Part shown: positions 46,302-58,900 of the stretch, piece by piece
How positions within the stretch are numbered: the first letter of the stretch is position 1
Layout: each line of letters starts with the position of its first letter
Assembly: GCA_963702755.1 (NCBI GenBank)
Contig: CAVPDZ010000011.1
Coordinates: 1-64,000, forward strand
Direction: 5' to 3'
DNA from: JAJPKK01 sp963702755
GTDB lineage: Bacteria; Pseudomonadota; Alphaproteobacteria; Rhizobiales; Xanthobacteraceae
Length of the DNA: 64,000 nucleotides
Position numbers and translations under genes: made by a program
The notes under the pieces: generated by a model
Seen by the model: the letters and a program-made list of their open reading frames with translations, nothing else
Told to the model about the DNA's origin: nothing
Databases searched by the model: none

Positions 46302-47069
46302 ATGAGCCGCGACCGCGTCGCCTTCGTCAACAGTCCGATTCCGGAAGCTGAAGCCGCGCGCGATGCCTTGACGCTGCGCTACGGCGGCGTCGCGCCGGTC
46401 GATGCCGACGTGATCGTCGCGCTCGGCGGCGACGGTTTGATGCTGCAGACCCTGCATACGTTCATGGCGACCGGCAAGCCGATCTACGGCATGAACCGCG
46501 GGACCATCGGCTTCATGATGAACGAGTATCGCGAGGACGGCCTGCGGGAACGTCTCGCGGCAGCCGAGGAGACGGTCATCCACCCGCTCGAGATGCGCGC
46601 GATCGACAGCGCGGGCAAGCTGCACGAGGCGCAAGCCATCAACGAGGTCTCGCTGTTCCGCGAGACCTACCAGCTCGCGCGGCTGCGCATCCTGGTGGAC
46701 GGCACCGAGCGTCTTGCCCAGCTTGCGGCCGACGGCGTGATGGTGGCGACGCCGGCAGGCTCGACCGCCTACAATCTTTCCGCCCAAGGTCCGATCATTC
46801 CGATCGGCGCACCGCTGCTGGCGCTGACGCCCATCAGCCCGTTCCGCCCACGGCGCTGGCACGGCGCCTTGCTGCCGGATACCGCCGTCGTCACCATCGA
46901 GGTGCTCGAGGCCGACAAGCGCCCGGTCGCCGCCGTTGCCGACCACGACGAAGTGCGCTCTGTGCGCAAGGTCGACGTGTGCATGAACCGCAATATCTCA
47001 CTGCACATGCTGTTCGACCCCGGCCACAATCTCGACGAGCGCATCCTGCGCGAGCAGTTCGGGGTGTGA
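46302..47069 (+). CDS. nadK: NAD kinase
   Basis: 255 aa. It makes NADP from NAD and ATP in the cytoplasm. The NAD kinase signature GGDG lies in DVIVALGGDGLMLQTLHTF, followed by IYGMNRGTIGFMMNEY, AINEVSLFRET and GVMVATPAGSTAYNLSAQGP, a second conserved loop. It has the usual length for the short alphaproteobacterial form. The start at 46302 has only a weak GAG site. A 52-bp gap leads to the convergent lepA stop. Confidence 0.96.
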   Translation: MSRDRVAFVNSPIPEAEAARDALTLRYGGVAPVDADVIVALGGDGLMLQTLHTFMATGKPIYGMNRGTIGFMMNEYREDGLRERLAAAEETVIHPLEMRAIDSAGKLHEAQAINEVSLFRETYQLARLRILVDGTERLAQLAADGVMVATPAGSTAYNLSAQGPIIPIGAPLLALTPISPFRPRRWHGALLPDTAVVTIEVLEADKRPVAAVADHDEVRSVRKVDVCMNRNISLHMLFDPGHNLDERILREQFGV

Positions 47070-47121
47070 AATAGGCGAGATTTTCAGTGCGATCGCGCGC
47101 AGGCAACGCACCAGCGGCCGA

Positions 47122-48934
<1,813 letters not shown>

Positions 48935-49183
48935 GGCCCGCATGTAGCAATGCCGGGGCCAAGATGGAAGCCGGAAGCGGCCGCAATGGCTGGCGCGAGG
49001 CGCAATCGAGCCGCCGGTAACCCTCAACCCGCATGCGAGGGCTAAAAAAGGGCCTCTCAACGGAGCTATTTTCGCTCGCCCTTCCCTTGCCCGGCCGCAT
49101 GGCTTAGGCCACAAAGCGGCGTCTTGCGATTCTCGTCGCGCCGCCGTAACCCCTGACCTTCGCCTGTTCGCCAGGGAGCATCC

Positions 49184-49990
49184 ATGTTCTTAGACGGTCT
49201 CAAGGCGGCCTTTCTCGGCATCGTGGAAGGCCTCACCGAGTACATTCCGGTGTCTTCGACGGGGCACCTTCTGCTGCTGCAGCACTTTTTCGGCTTCAGC
49301 GACGAGGCGTTCGGCAACACCTTCGCGGTCCTGATCCAGCTCGGCGCCATCCTGGCGCTGCTGTCGATCTACTTCACGCGGCTGCTCGCGCTCGCGATCG
49401 GCTTGTTCAGCGATCCCAACGCCCGCCGCTTCGTGATCGGGGTGCTGATCGCCTTCCTCCCCGCCGCCGTCATCGGCGCGATCTTCCACGACTTCATCAA
49501 GAACGTGCTGTTCAACCCCTGGATCGTGTGCTTCAGCCTGATCGCCGGCGGGGCCGTGCTGATCTATGTCGATAGCCTCGACCTCAAGCCGCGCTATCAC
49601 GATGCCACCGGCTTTTCGCTGCCGATGTATCTCGGCATCGGCATTTGCCAGTGCCTCGCCATGGTCCCCGGCGTGTCGCGGTCCGGCGCCACCATCGTGG
49701 CGGCGCTGCTGCTCGGCGCTGACCGCCGCTCGGCGGCGGAATTCTCGTTCTATCTCGCGATGCCGACCATGGTCGGGGCGTTCGCCTATGATTTCTACAA
49801 GAATGCCGGCCACATGTCCGGCTCCAACATGATCATGGTGGCGATCGGCTTCGTGATGTCTTTCATCTGCGGCTGGTTTGTCGTGAAAACCCTGCTCGAC
49901 TACGTGTCGGGGCACGGCTTCGACGTGTTCGCCTGGTGGCGGGTCGGCGTCGGCACGCTCGGCCTGATCGGACTTGCGATCGTGGGTTGA
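49184..49990 (+). CDS. uppP: Undecaprenyl-diphosphatase
   Basis: 268 aa integral membrane enzyme that recycles the C55 carrier lipid for peptidoglycan. Both active-site segments are present: EGLTEYIPVSSTGHLLLLQH near the N-terminus and MVPGVSRSGATIVAALLLG in the middle. About seven transmembrane helices are predicted. The start is preceded by AGGGAGC. It lies 249 bp from the divergent lepA. Confidence 0.96.
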   Translation: MFLDGLKAAFLGIVEGLTEYIPVSSTGHLLLLQHFFGFSDEAFGNTFAVLIQLGAILALLSIYFTRLLALAIGLFSDPNARRFVIGVLIAFLPAAVIGAIFHDFIKNVLFNPWIVCFSLIAGGAVLIYVDSLDLKPRYHDATGFSLPMYLGIGICQCLAMVPGVSRSGATIVAALLLGADRRSAAEFSFYLAMPTMVGAFAYDFYKNAGHMSGSNMIMVAIGFVMSFICGWFVVKTLLDYVSGHGFDVFAWWRVGVGTLGLIGLAIVG

Positions 49991-50044
49991 GGCGCCCGCA
50001 ATTCGCGGCGCGGACCGGCCTCTCGTTCTTCGTGTGGAGACTAG

Positions 50045-51016
50045 CTACGCCGAGCGGCTGCGGAACTGGCCGGTCTTGCGGAAGCGCCATAGATAGGACG
50101 GCACGATCGCCTCGACCGCCCGCGGCACGATTCCGATCCCTTCGAGGGTGCGGCCATCGCGGCGCGCCTCATCGGAGACGACGTTGTCGTAGCGCAGCAG
50201 TTCGACCTGATCGCGGGTGAGCAGCGGTTTCGGCATCAGTTCGAGGAACGTCGCCTGGAACTTGGCGACGGGGAACGGCAGCGGCACCAGCAGCCGATGG
50301 CGCTCGATGGTCGCGAGAACGAATTGCATCAGCGCCTTGAAGGTGAAGACTTCCGGCCCGCCGCATTCGTAGATCGCACCCGGCGTCGTTACGCCATCGA
50401 TCGCCTTGACGATGGCGTCGGCGACGTCGCCCGCGAACACCGGCTGAAAGCGCGTGTGGCCGCCGCCGACGAGGGGCAGCACCGGCGAGACGCGCGCCAG
50501 CGCCGCAAAGCGATTGAAAAAATCGTCGTTGGGCCCGAACAGGATCGACGGCCGGAAGATGACGGCGCCGGGCGCCGCTTCGAGCACCAGCTTCTCGCCC
50601 TCCGCCTTGGCGCGGGCATAGGCCGCGGTCGAGTGCTCGTCGGCGCCGATGGCCGAGACATGGATCATGCGGGCATCTTCCCCTGCCGCCGCTTGCGCGA
50701 CCGTCTGGGCGCCGGCCGCCTGCACCTCCTCGAACCGCTGCTGGCCGGACTCGAACAGGATGCCGACGAGATTGATCACGACCTGGCTGTCGCGCACTGC
50801 CGCCAAAACCGAGGGCCGGTGGCGGATGTTGGCTTGCACCGCATGGATCTGGCCGACGCGGCCCAGCGGCTGCAGATGCCCGGTCAACTCCGGCCGGCGG
50901 CAGGCGACGCGGATGCGGTATCCCTGCTTCGCGAGCGCCCGCACCACATGGCGGCCGAGAAATCCCGAGCCGCCGAAGACCGTGATCAGGGTGTCCATAT
51001 TGGATTGCGCCGTCAT
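50045..51016 (-). CDS. NAD(P)-binding atypical SDR, complex I NDUFA9-like
   Basis: 323 aa. The Rossmann motif ITVFGGSGFLGRHVVRALAK starts at residue 9, and INLVGILFESGQQRFEEVQ is typical of NDUFA9-like bacterial proteins. HVSAIGADEHSTAAYARAKAEGE contains the YxxxK-type pair, followed by VIFRPSILFGPNDDFFNRFA. Homologues are linked to ubiquinone or complex I biology, but the bacterial role is undefined. The start MTAQSN at 51016 has GGCGAGGCT upstream; the later ATG at 50998 has none. Confidence 0.9.
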   Translation of the reverse strand: MTAQSNMDTLITVFGGSGFLGRHVVRALAKQGYRIRVACRRPELTGHLQPLGRVGQIHAVQANIRHRPSVLAAVRDSQVVINLVGILFESGQQRFEEVQAAGAQTVAQAAAGEDARMIHVSAIGADEHSTAAYARAKAEGEKLVLEAAPGAVIFRPSILFGPNDDFFNRFAALARVSPVLPLVGGGHTRFQPVFAGDVADAIVKAIDGVTTPGAIYECGGPEVFTFKALMQFVLATIERHRLLVPLPFPVAKFQATFLELMPKPLLTRDQVELLRYDNVVSDEARRDGRTLEGIGIVPRAVEAIVPSYLWRFRKTGQFRSRSA

Positions 51017-51290
51017 GGCCAGCCTCGCCAACGCGCCCAAACGGCGCCGCCCCGCGCCACCCGCGGGCTTGTGCGGCGCGGCATACCGGATCGCTCCGCG
51101 GCTGTACAGGGGTGAGGTGGGAGATGCCACGGGCCGTCGAGCGGCCTAATCCGCGCTCAGGTCGGGACTGCCGGCGCCCTTCGCGCTACGTCTGCGTCTC
51201 TACTGCTGAGGCGACGCCATCGGAGGAAGCAGGCGATCCGGGCGATCACGTTGACAATCCCGACCCTGCCCCCTTATGTGTGCGGCCGTT

Positions 51291-51375
51291 GCCCAGATGG
51301 CGGAATTGGTAGACGCGCTGGTTTCAGGTACCAGTGGTGAAAGCCGTGGAGGTTCGAGTCCTCTTCTGGGCACCA
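51291..51375 (+). tRNA. tRNA-Leu (CAG)
   Basis: 85 bases including an encoded CCA. The acceptor stem GCCCAGA pairs with TCTGGGC. The D-arm region is GCGGAATTGGTAGACGC, the anticodon stem CTGGT/ACCAG encloses the loop TTCAGGT with anticodon CAG, there is a long variable arm as expected for Leu, and the T-arm is GGTTCGAGTCC. No intron. Confidence 0.97.
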
Positions 51376-52077
51376 GGGCTTCAGGGGCGAAGCGTCCACC
51401 CGCCTTCCCCGTCGCATGTAATCTGGCTCGCTGCCCGCGAGTGGCCTATCCGATCGCAAAAATTCTCCAACATGCGTCCTGCTCTTCGAGAGTTCAGCCA
51501 CGTCGTGCCGGCGAGCACGCCCTTGAACGTCGTTGAATTGCAATAGTCGCGGGATAAAATCCCGACATTGCTCAGGGTGCGCGCCGGACGCACTAAGGAA
51601 CTGGAAGTCACCTTCTCCAAGCTTTCCTGTGGCGTTGCTCGATGCAGCACGCGTTGCTCTTCTATCGTATTGCCCGGACTTGCGGTTACTCCGTAGTCCA
51701 GTCGCTGAGGTTTGCACTGTTCAGAACGCCGCTCCCGGACCGGCCCGAGCACCTCAGGCTGCGGATGAAAGAGGTGAAGGAGCAGATGCACGAGCATCTC
51801 TCGAAGTTCGCCGAGCTTGGAGACGATGAGGTACGCCAGCGTCCATCGGCGAAATGGATCGATGCGAACGTGTCCCGCGACATGCAACCGCCGGTGCCCG
51901 ATCAGAACGCTTAAACGACCCCCTGCCCGCCGGCCTCGGCCGCGCGCGGTTAATGTCACGTTAATCCCTGCTCGCAACATCCCGTTATCCCATTTCCTTA
52001 AGCGCAGATTATTCCAGCTCTGCTACGCAAATCCTTGGGACTGCGTCCTATAATTTCTGCTCCGAAGAAGGGCGGCC
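51376..52077. other. Low-density region after tRNA-Leu
   Basis: About 700 bp between tRNA-Leu and the GGDEF-EAL gene. A short hairpin CGGGATAAAATCCCG is at 51551-51565. One open frame, listed separately, may be coding. No integrase, attachment duplication or repeat was recognised. The right end carries GAAGAAGGGCGGCC before the start at 52078. Confidence 0.5.
51642..51914 (+). CDS. Possible small hypothetical protein
   Basis: 90 aa, charged and probably helical in the second half (RLRMKEVKEQMHEHLSKFAE). No domain is recognised. The ATG has no clear ribosome site, and overlapping frames exist in both other phases, so coding status is uncertain. The composition is less GC-shadow-like than its neighbours, which is the only reason to list it. 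Confidence 0.3.
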   Translation: MQHALLFYRIARTCGYSVVQSLRFALFRTPLPDRPEHLRLRMKEVKEQMHEHLSKFAELGDDEVRQRPSAKWIDANVSRDMQPPVPDQNA

Positions 52078-54790
52078 ATGACCGCTGAGGTCAGTTCGCG
52101 CGCATTGCGCAATCTGTTTGGCATTGCTGTCGCGATCCTCAGCGTTGCGACGCTTGCTGCCGGCTTGACCGTGTGGGGGATGCGCGCCGATGCGATCGCC
52201 GGCGCGGAGCGCGACACCGGCAACCTGGCCACGATCTTCGCCGAGCAGATGAACCACTTCGTCAAGGCATTCGATGCGACGCTCGTGGACATGCAGAACT
52301 CGCCTCGTCGCGACCGAGGCGTCGGCGCCTGACAAATATGAGAGTGCAATCCGCTCCGAGGATGTTCACCGGTTCTTGCTGGCGCTCGCGAAAAAGCTGC
52401 CGCATGCCGATGTGATTGCTGTGATCGACGCGCAAGGGCGCGTCGTCAACCACTCCAAAGACTGGCCGGCGCCGCCGATCGACGTCTCCGATCGCGAGTT
52501 TTTCCAGGTGCAAAAAAGCGGCGCCGCACCTGGCGTCTATGTCAGCACGCCCGTCGTCAGTCGCGGGACCGGCGAATGGACGATCTTCTTCTCGCGGCGG
52601 CTCGAAACCGCTCAGAAGAAATTCCTTGGCCTCGTGCAGATCGGCATCCGGCTTAATTTCTTTCGCGAAGTCTACGGGTCGATCGGTTCGTTGACCGATC
52701 AGACGTTTCTGTTCCTGCGTCGCGATGGGACGATACTGGTGCGCTATCCCGACGACAGAAATCGCGCCGGCGAGAAAATGCCGCCTCAATCGCCATGGTA
52801 CGCAAGGGTCGCTGAGGGCGGCGGATTTTACCGGACCCCGGGCTATTTCGACGGAAGCCCTCGATTTGTCGCGGTGCGCGAGGTTGCGGATTATCCTTTG
52901 ATCGTCAACGTGGCCGTGACTGAAGAAGCCGCCCTTGCCTTGTGGCACCGGCGCGCGACCATGATCGCGGCGGGAACAATCCTCACGCTCATTTGCGCTG
53001 CGCTGCTGTTGCGGGCACTCGTGATTCAGTTCCGCAAACTCGCAGAACAGCAAGCCTCCCTTGCCGAACGCGAGAGCCGCCTGACCGAGAAATCGCGCGA
53101 TCTCGAGCGCGCCAATCTCCAGGTCGACGCCGCGCTCAACAACATGTCGCAAGGCCTGTGCATGTTCGACAAGGCCGGACAACTGGTGATCTGGAACGAC
53201 CACTATCTTCGCGTTTACGGAATGTCGCCCGATGTCATCCGGCCGGGCCTCCGCCTGGTCGATGTGCTGGAGCATCGTCGGCGCGCCGGCAACTTCTGCG
53301 ATGATCCGGAGCGGTTCGCGGAAGACCTGTGCACGCGGCTGGCCACGGGAGAAACCGTCCAGACCGTCAGCAGCCTTGGCGATGGGCGGATCATCGCGGT
53401 CGATAACAAGCCGATGATCGGCGGCGGCTGGGTCGCAACCCACGAGGACATCACCGAACGCCGGCAGAGCGAAGAGCGCATCGCCCGCATGGCGCGGCAT
53501 GATACGCTGACCGAGCTCGCCAACCGCGTGTTGTTCCGCGAGCGAATGGATGATGCGCTCAAGCTCTACGAGATCACCGGCCGTCCCTATACGGTCTTCA
53601 TCTTCGATCTCGACATGTTCAAATCGGTGAATGACTCGCTCGGCCATTTCGTGGGCGACGCCCTGCTCAAGGCGGTGGCAAAACGCCTGCAATCGGTGGC
53701 GCATGAATCCGCAACCGTCGGGCGCCTCGGCGGCGACGAGTTCGCGATCTTGCAGCTTGCCGAGGGCAATCAGCGCGCCAACGCGGTCGCGCTGGCAAAG
53801 AAAGTGCTGAAGGTCGTCAGCGCGCCCTACGAGATCGAGGGCCACCGTCTCACGATCGGAATCAGCATCGGCATTGCGATGGCGCCGCACGACGGACTCG
53901 ACGCCCAGCAATTGCTGAAGAATGCCGACCTTGCGCTCTATCGGGGCAAATCGGAAGGCCGCAACACCTATCGGTTCTTCGAGTCTCACATGGACGACGA
54001 GGTGCGGCTGCACCGCGCGTTGGAGATCGATCTGCACAACGCGATCGCCAACCACGAGCTCGAGGCCTACTACCAGCCCCTCGTCAACGTGGAGAGCCGG
54101 GAAATCTGCGGGCTGGAGGCGCTGATCCGCTGGCACCATCCGCAGCATGGCATGATCCCGCCCGATCGTTTCATCCGGCTCGCCGAAGAGCGCGGCATGA
54201 TTCATGATCTCGGCCGCTTCATGCTGCGCCAGGCGTGCCGCGACGCTGCGGCAATGCCGCCGCACATCCGCGTCGCCGTGAACCTGTCGCCAATCCAATT
54301 TCGCAGCGGCGATCTCATGCAATTGGTGACGGCCGCGCTCGAGGAGTCCGGCCTGCCGCCGGAGCGCCTCGAACTGGAGATTACCGAATCGGTGCTGCTG
54401 CAAAAAGACGCCGGCAATTTCGCCATGTTGCATCAGATCAAGAAGCTCGGCGTTTCCATCGTGCTCGACGATTTCGGCACGGGTTATTCTTCGCTCAGCT
54501 ATCTGCGGCTGTTCCCGGTCGACAAGATCAAGATCGACCAATCATTCATTCGCGAAATGCCGACGCGCGCCGATTGCGCCGCGATCGTGTGCGCCATCAC
54601 GAGCCTCAGCCGCGAACTCAATATCGTGACAACCGCGGAAGGCGTCGAGACCGAGGAGCAGCTCAAGCTCGTGCGCGCCGCCGGCTGCAAGATCGCGCAG
54701 GGCTACCTGTTCGGCCGACCGATGCCAGCCTCGAAGCTGGAGCTCTCAAGTCAGATCCCGATCGCGCTGCGCCAGGTCGGCGGCCGATAA
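52078..54790 (+). CDS. Membrane GGDEF-EAL protein with sensory N-terminus and PAS domain (one-base frame break)
   Basis: 903 aa after correction. A transmembrane helix lies near 12-36, then a periplasmic dCACHE-like sensor region of about 250 residues, and a second helix near 294-316. A PAS domain follows (NNMSQGLCMFDKAGQLVIWN), then GGDEF (GRLGGDEFAIL, intact) and EAL (CGLEALIRWHHP, EITES, DDFGTGYSSLSY, all intact). No RxxD inhibitory site is visible before GGDEF. It may both make and degrade cyclic-di-GMP. The break is near 52299: ATGCAGAACTCGCC has one A too many for MQTRLVATEASAP. The start at 52078 has GAAGAAGGGCGG upstream. Confidence 0.9.
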
Positions 54791-54872
54791 TCCCTCGCTT
54801 GCCGCCGGGGGATTTCATCCTTCGATATCGTTGACCCCGGCGAACGCGAGCGTCTCGCTCGCGCTACGCAGC

Positions 54873-57800
54873 TCACCGGTCGCCGCGCCCGTACCAGGGC
54901 ACATCCGGGTCGACTTGGCGAGGAGGCGCCCAGCGCCCGTCCTCGGCATAGCGCTGCTGCGTCCCGAACTGGTTGACCATCCGCGGGTTGGCGAGGGGAT
55001 AAAGCGGCCGTTGCGCCTGGCCGGGCGGCATCATGCCGGGCATTGGCGGACGGGCATTGCCGTAACCGCCGGGATACCGGTTCGCACCGTAGTAATTGGG
55101 GCCCTGACCGGGCATGGCGTAACGACGGTTGAACTCCGACGGATATTGGCCGCGGTTATAGTCGGCAGGGTTGCGGTTTGACCCGTAATAATTGCCCTGG
55201 CCGTAGTTCGGATTCTGATTTCCGTAATTGCTCTGGCCATAATTGCTCTGGCCATAATTTGGTTGACCATAGTTGGTCTGACCGTAGTTCGACTGACCGT
55301 AGTTGGTCTGACGGTAATTTCCCTGGCTGTACGGGCGCTGCCAGTAGGAGCCGAACTCGCGCGGGTCGCGGGCTGCGTACTGGCGCGGCACGACTTCGCG
55401 GTTGGGTGCCGCCAGCCGATATTGGGTATTCTCCATGCGGCCGCCGCGCAGACGGAAATATTCGGTAAACGCTCCTCGCGTCGATTGCGACGCGGGATTT
55501 CCGCTGTCGAGATCGATCGCCACCGTGGTCAGTTCGTTCTTAGCTTCCGGCGACGGCGCGTAGAGAAGCGTCTTCGGAGCATAGTTCGCCCAGGTGGCTT
55601 CGAGGACCGGCACGACGATCGGCAGCGCCACTTTGGCCCCGGCCTGGCCGTCGCCCAGTGTGCGTCGCGTGCCGTCGGCATTGTCGTAGCCGACCCACGC
55701 GCCGACGGTGACGTCATTGGTAAAGCTCATGAACCAGGCATCGTTCTCGTTGTCGCTCGTGCCGGTCTTGCCGCCGACGTAGGGCGAAAGGCTGCCGATG
55801 TCGCGCGCGGTCCCGCGCGCGACGACGCCTTGCAGGATCGTGCGCAGCTGGAAGAACGAGGCGCGATCGCGCGAGGCGAGCCACTTCGCCTGCGGGGCAT
55901 AAGTGTAGACCGTGCGGCCATCCTGCTCGATCGATTCGATGGCGTGCGGCGTGGGGCGTCGTCCCTCCATGGGGATCGATGCGTAGAATGCCGCGAGATC
56001 GATCAGATGAGTGGGCTGGACGCCGAGGATGAAGGGATAAAACGGCACGCAATCGCGATAAACCCCGGCGTCGACGGCGAGCTCGCAAACCCGCCCCAGG
56101 CTGGTCCGGGGATCTGACGAAATTCCGCCATTGAGCAGGTTGGCGGTGACGAGATTGAGCGAGTTCTCGAGGCCGTGGCGCATGGTCACGAGGCCGCCGC
56201 TGATGCCGTCGGCATTCTTCGGCGACCAGTAGCCTTTGTCGGGCGCATTGGGCTGGGGGTGGATCGGCGGCAGCGTGACGGCGGCGTCGCGGACCAGCGT
56301 GTTGGGCTGAAGGCCGCTGCGCAGGGCCGCGAGATACGTGAACGGCTTGACGAGCGAGCCGGGCTGACGCTCGGCCTGGGTCACGCGATTGAGTTGGCTG
56401 ATCGGATAGGAGAAGCCGCCGCTCATGGCGAGAATGGCGCCGGTCTTGTTGTCGAGAACGATGACGGAGCCTTGCACGGTCGGGCGAACGCGCAACTCGG
56501 CGTAGGTCTGTTTGCCCTCGTTGATCTTGACGTAGACGAGGTCATAGAGGTCGAAGCTGTGTCGGCCCTTGATGCCGACGATCGACAGCGGAAGGACGCG
56601 GCCGTCGGCAAGTCCAACCTGCGTGTTGCGATCCTTGCCGTTGGAGAGAACGATCGCCGTCTGCCAATGCACGTCGTAGAGCGGCGAACGCGCCGTCTCG
56701 AGTGCGCGCTGCCAGGCCGGCTTCACCTTCGGCCGCGTTGAAAACTTCGATCCGGCAGAGCCGCGCGCGGACGGGGTCGCCGCGCCGGCGCCCGTCTCCT
56801 GTTCGAAACGGTGCACCGCATCGGCGAGATTTGCTTCCGCGCCATGCCATTCGACGCGATTGTTGGCGATCTCGTACTTGGCCAAGCCCTCCTGCAGGGC
56901 GGACTCGGCGGCGCGCTGCAGTTCCGGCCTGATGGTCGTGCGCACCGTCGTCGATGGGGTATTGAGCGATCCGACGCCGGCGACGTTTCGCGCCTCGCGG
57001 CTCAGGTGGTCGAGGAAATAATAGCCGGAGTCGCGCGGCGGCGTGTGGACTTGGGCAACCATTTGCGGGCAGCGCGAGCTTCGAGAGATCGAGCGCGGCC
57101 GCGGCAGCGTCGCCGTCCTCGCGCAAACGGGTCAACACGTAGCTGAGGCGCTCCTGGGCGCGGTCGGGATGACGGTCGGGGCTGTAATAGGTGGGTCCCT
57201 TGGGGAGGCCCGCCAATAACGCCGCTTCCTGCAGCGTCAGGTTCGTCGCGGACTTGCCGAAGAAATTTTGCGCCGCGAGCTCGATGCCGTAAGCACCGCG
57301 GCCGAGATAGATCGAATTGAGATAGAGCTCGAGAATTTGCGGCTTGGTCAGGGTGCGCTCGAGGCGCGAGGCGAGAACCATCTCGCGCATCTTGCGTTCG
57401 AAGGTCACGTCGTCCCCGACCAGAAGGTTCTTCACCACCTGCTGGGTGATGGTCGAGCCGCCTTGAGGCCGGCCGGGCTTCATCAGGTTGGTGTACATCG
57501 CGCGGACGATGCCGCGATCGTCGATCCCCTTGTGCTGGTAGAAGCGGTGGTCCTCGGCGGCTACGAAAGCCTTCTGCACGACGACCGGAATGTCCTTGAT
57601 AGCGACCCAGACGCGCTTGTTCTTCTCGGAAAGATCGGCGAAGTGCTCGCCGGCGGCATCGAGCACGCCATTGGGTCCGGCATTCGCGGCGCGCTTGAGG
57701 CGCGCAGGGTCCGGCAACGGATCGACGAAGGCGTTGTTGTAGAACTCGATCACCTCTTCGAGCTTGATCGGCGAGTCCGCGACGTCTTCGTTCTTGCAGA

Positions 57801-58092
57801 ATTGGCGGTAGAAAATGATGACGCTGTCGAATTTCAGTCCTTTGAATCCCATGGCCTCGGTCGACATCGCTGCGCCGGCGGGATCATCCATCGCCGTGCT
57901 GATCAGGTCATCGAGGTCAAGCGACTCGACGCCGAATGCCTTGCGCATGTGACCGCAGCCGTCGCGCAGAATCTGCGTCACTTCGGCCTGGTCACGCACC
58001 GGATCGAATTTCGTCTTGATGTCATCGGGCCGCGTTGAGACCTGGCTCAGCGTCAGAAAGGCTGCCAGGATTTTGACGAAAATCGTATCCAT
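54873..58092 (-). CDS. Class A penicillin-binding protein (PBP1A type) with Asn/Tyr/Gly/Gln-rich tail, one-base frame break
   Basis: 1072 aa after correction. A hydrophobic helix lies at residues 4-18, then about 150 residues of a lineage-specific domain. The GT51 glycosyltransferase has AAEDHRFYQHKGID (Glu-180) and QGGSTITQQVVKN. The transpeptidase has the active-site Ser in PGSLVKPFTYL (about 575), ENSLNLVTAN and VGGKTGTSDNENDAWF (about 773). The two enzyme halves are in different frames: near 57068 CTGCCCGCAAATG has one C too many for LPQMVAQVH. The last about 150 residues are low complexity with NYGQS/NYGQT repeats. It polymerises and cross-links peptidoglycan in the periplasm. Confidence 0.92.
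55188..55326 (-). repeat. In-frame 15-bp tandem repeat coding NYGQ units in the PBP tail
   Basis: About nine degenerate copies of a 15-bp unit close to CCGTAGTTGGTCTGA on the + strand, encoding (NYGQ[STP])n and variants (NYGNQ, NYGQG). The unit equals five codons, so length changes by slippage keep the frame. Confidence 0.8.
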
Positions 58093-58150
58093 GACGAACG
58101 TCCTGTGTTCTCGAGGCAGCGAGACAGCCCAGTATCACCTTCGCGGCGAA

Positions 58151-58180
58151 TAAAAAAAGCCGGGCCTTGGGAGGCCCGGC
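58151..58180 (-). terminator. Rho-independent terminator of the Gly/His-rich gene
   Basis: On the minus strand, GCCGGGCCT, loop CCCA, AGGCCCGGC, then seven T. It is 72 bp after the stop at 58253 and before the PBP start. A textbook intrinsic terminator. Confidence 0.92.
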
Positions 58181-58252
58181 GTTGTGTGCGGAAGTCGTAA
58201 GACCGCTTCCGCACACGTCCGGGTGAATGGCAGCTTGCCATCCGTCGTCACC

Positions 58253-58900
58253 TCAGCTTCCGCGACCGCGGAACGGGGGCGGCTGCTCATACGAAGTCGG
58301 CGCCGGGGGAGCCTCTTCGTAGGAGGGCGGCGGAGGCGGCTGGTTGTACGACGGCCGCGGCGGGGGCGCCTGGTACTCAGGAGCCGGCTGCTCGTACTCG
58401 GCGACCGGGTAGACCGGCCGAACGGGCCGATACGTCGGATACACCGGGCGCTGGTAAACGGGGTAGCTCTGCTGCTCGTCCGAGTGTCGAGTGTCCGAGT
58501 AATCCGTCTGCCATTGCCGGCACGACCAGCGGTAGTTGCACGGCCGGTAGTAGTTGCCGTATTGCCAGCGGTTCCAGTAGCCGAAGCGGTGTCCCCAGTT
58601 GTGGCCCCAACGGTGACCCCAATGGCCCCAGTGAGCGAAGTGACGCCCGCCGAAGTGATGGCCAAACCCACCGAAGTGGCGGCCGCCGAAGTGACCGAAG
58701 TGATGGCCGCCGAAACGATGGCCACCGAAATGGCCGCCGCCGAAGTGATGGCCACCGAAGTGACCACCGCCGTGGCCGCCACCGAAATGACCACCACCGT
58801 GGCCACCACCGAAATGACCGCCATGGGCGGACGCCGACATCGGCATGAGCGCAGCCATTCCAGCGACGGCCGCGGCGAGCAAGATCGAAGGTCTAATCAT
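58253..58900 (-). CDS. Secreted Gly/His-rich protein with Pro/Tyr-rich tail
   Basis: 215 aa. The signal peptide is MIRPSILLAAAVAGMAALMP with SASA before the cleavage point. Residues 25-90 are made of GGGHGGGHFGG and HHFGGHRFGG units, residues 90-130 have HWGHRWGHNWGHRFGYW, and the end is Pro/Tyr/Gln-rich (PPPPPSYEEAPPAPTSY). The His density suggests metal binding, but nothing shows it. The start at 58900 has GGAGTGG upstream. It ends at an intrinsic terminator, so it is monocistronic. Confidence 0.85.
   Translation of the reverse strand: MIRPSILLAAAVAGMAALMPMSASAHGGHFGGGHGGGHFGGGHGGGHFGGHHFGGGHFGGHRFGGHHFGHFGGRHFGGFGHHFGGRHFAHWGHWGHRWGHNWGHRFGYWNRWQYGNYYRPCNYRWSCRQWQTDYSDTRHSDEQQSYPVYQRPVYPTYRPVRPVYPVAEYEQPAPEYQAPPPRPSYNQPPPPPSYEEAPPAPTSYEQPPPFRGRGS

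Noticed and set aside
51274..51717. Open frame antisense to tRNA-Leu coding EDSNLHGFHHWYLKPARL-like peptide
   Set aside because: This is the well-known false protein made by translating the reverse strand of a tRNA-Leu gene; it has no independent support.
51291..52077. tRNA-Leu as an integration site of a genomic island
   Set aside because: No integrase and no repeat of the tRNA 3' end was seen downstream, so there is no support for an island.
52262..54541. 759-codon leftward frame opposite the GGDEF-EAL gene
   Set aside because: The true strand has intact GGDEF and EAL motifs; the antisense frame has no recognisable domain.
55188..55326. CRISPR-like array from regular 15-bp spacing
   Set aside because: The repeats are contiguous, in frame and code for NYGQ units; there are no spacers.
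58660..58830. Short GC-rich repeats in the Gly/His-rich gene as a non-coding repeat array
   Set aside because: They are codon-level repeats (GGHFGG) inside a gene with a signal peptide, ribosome site and terminator.
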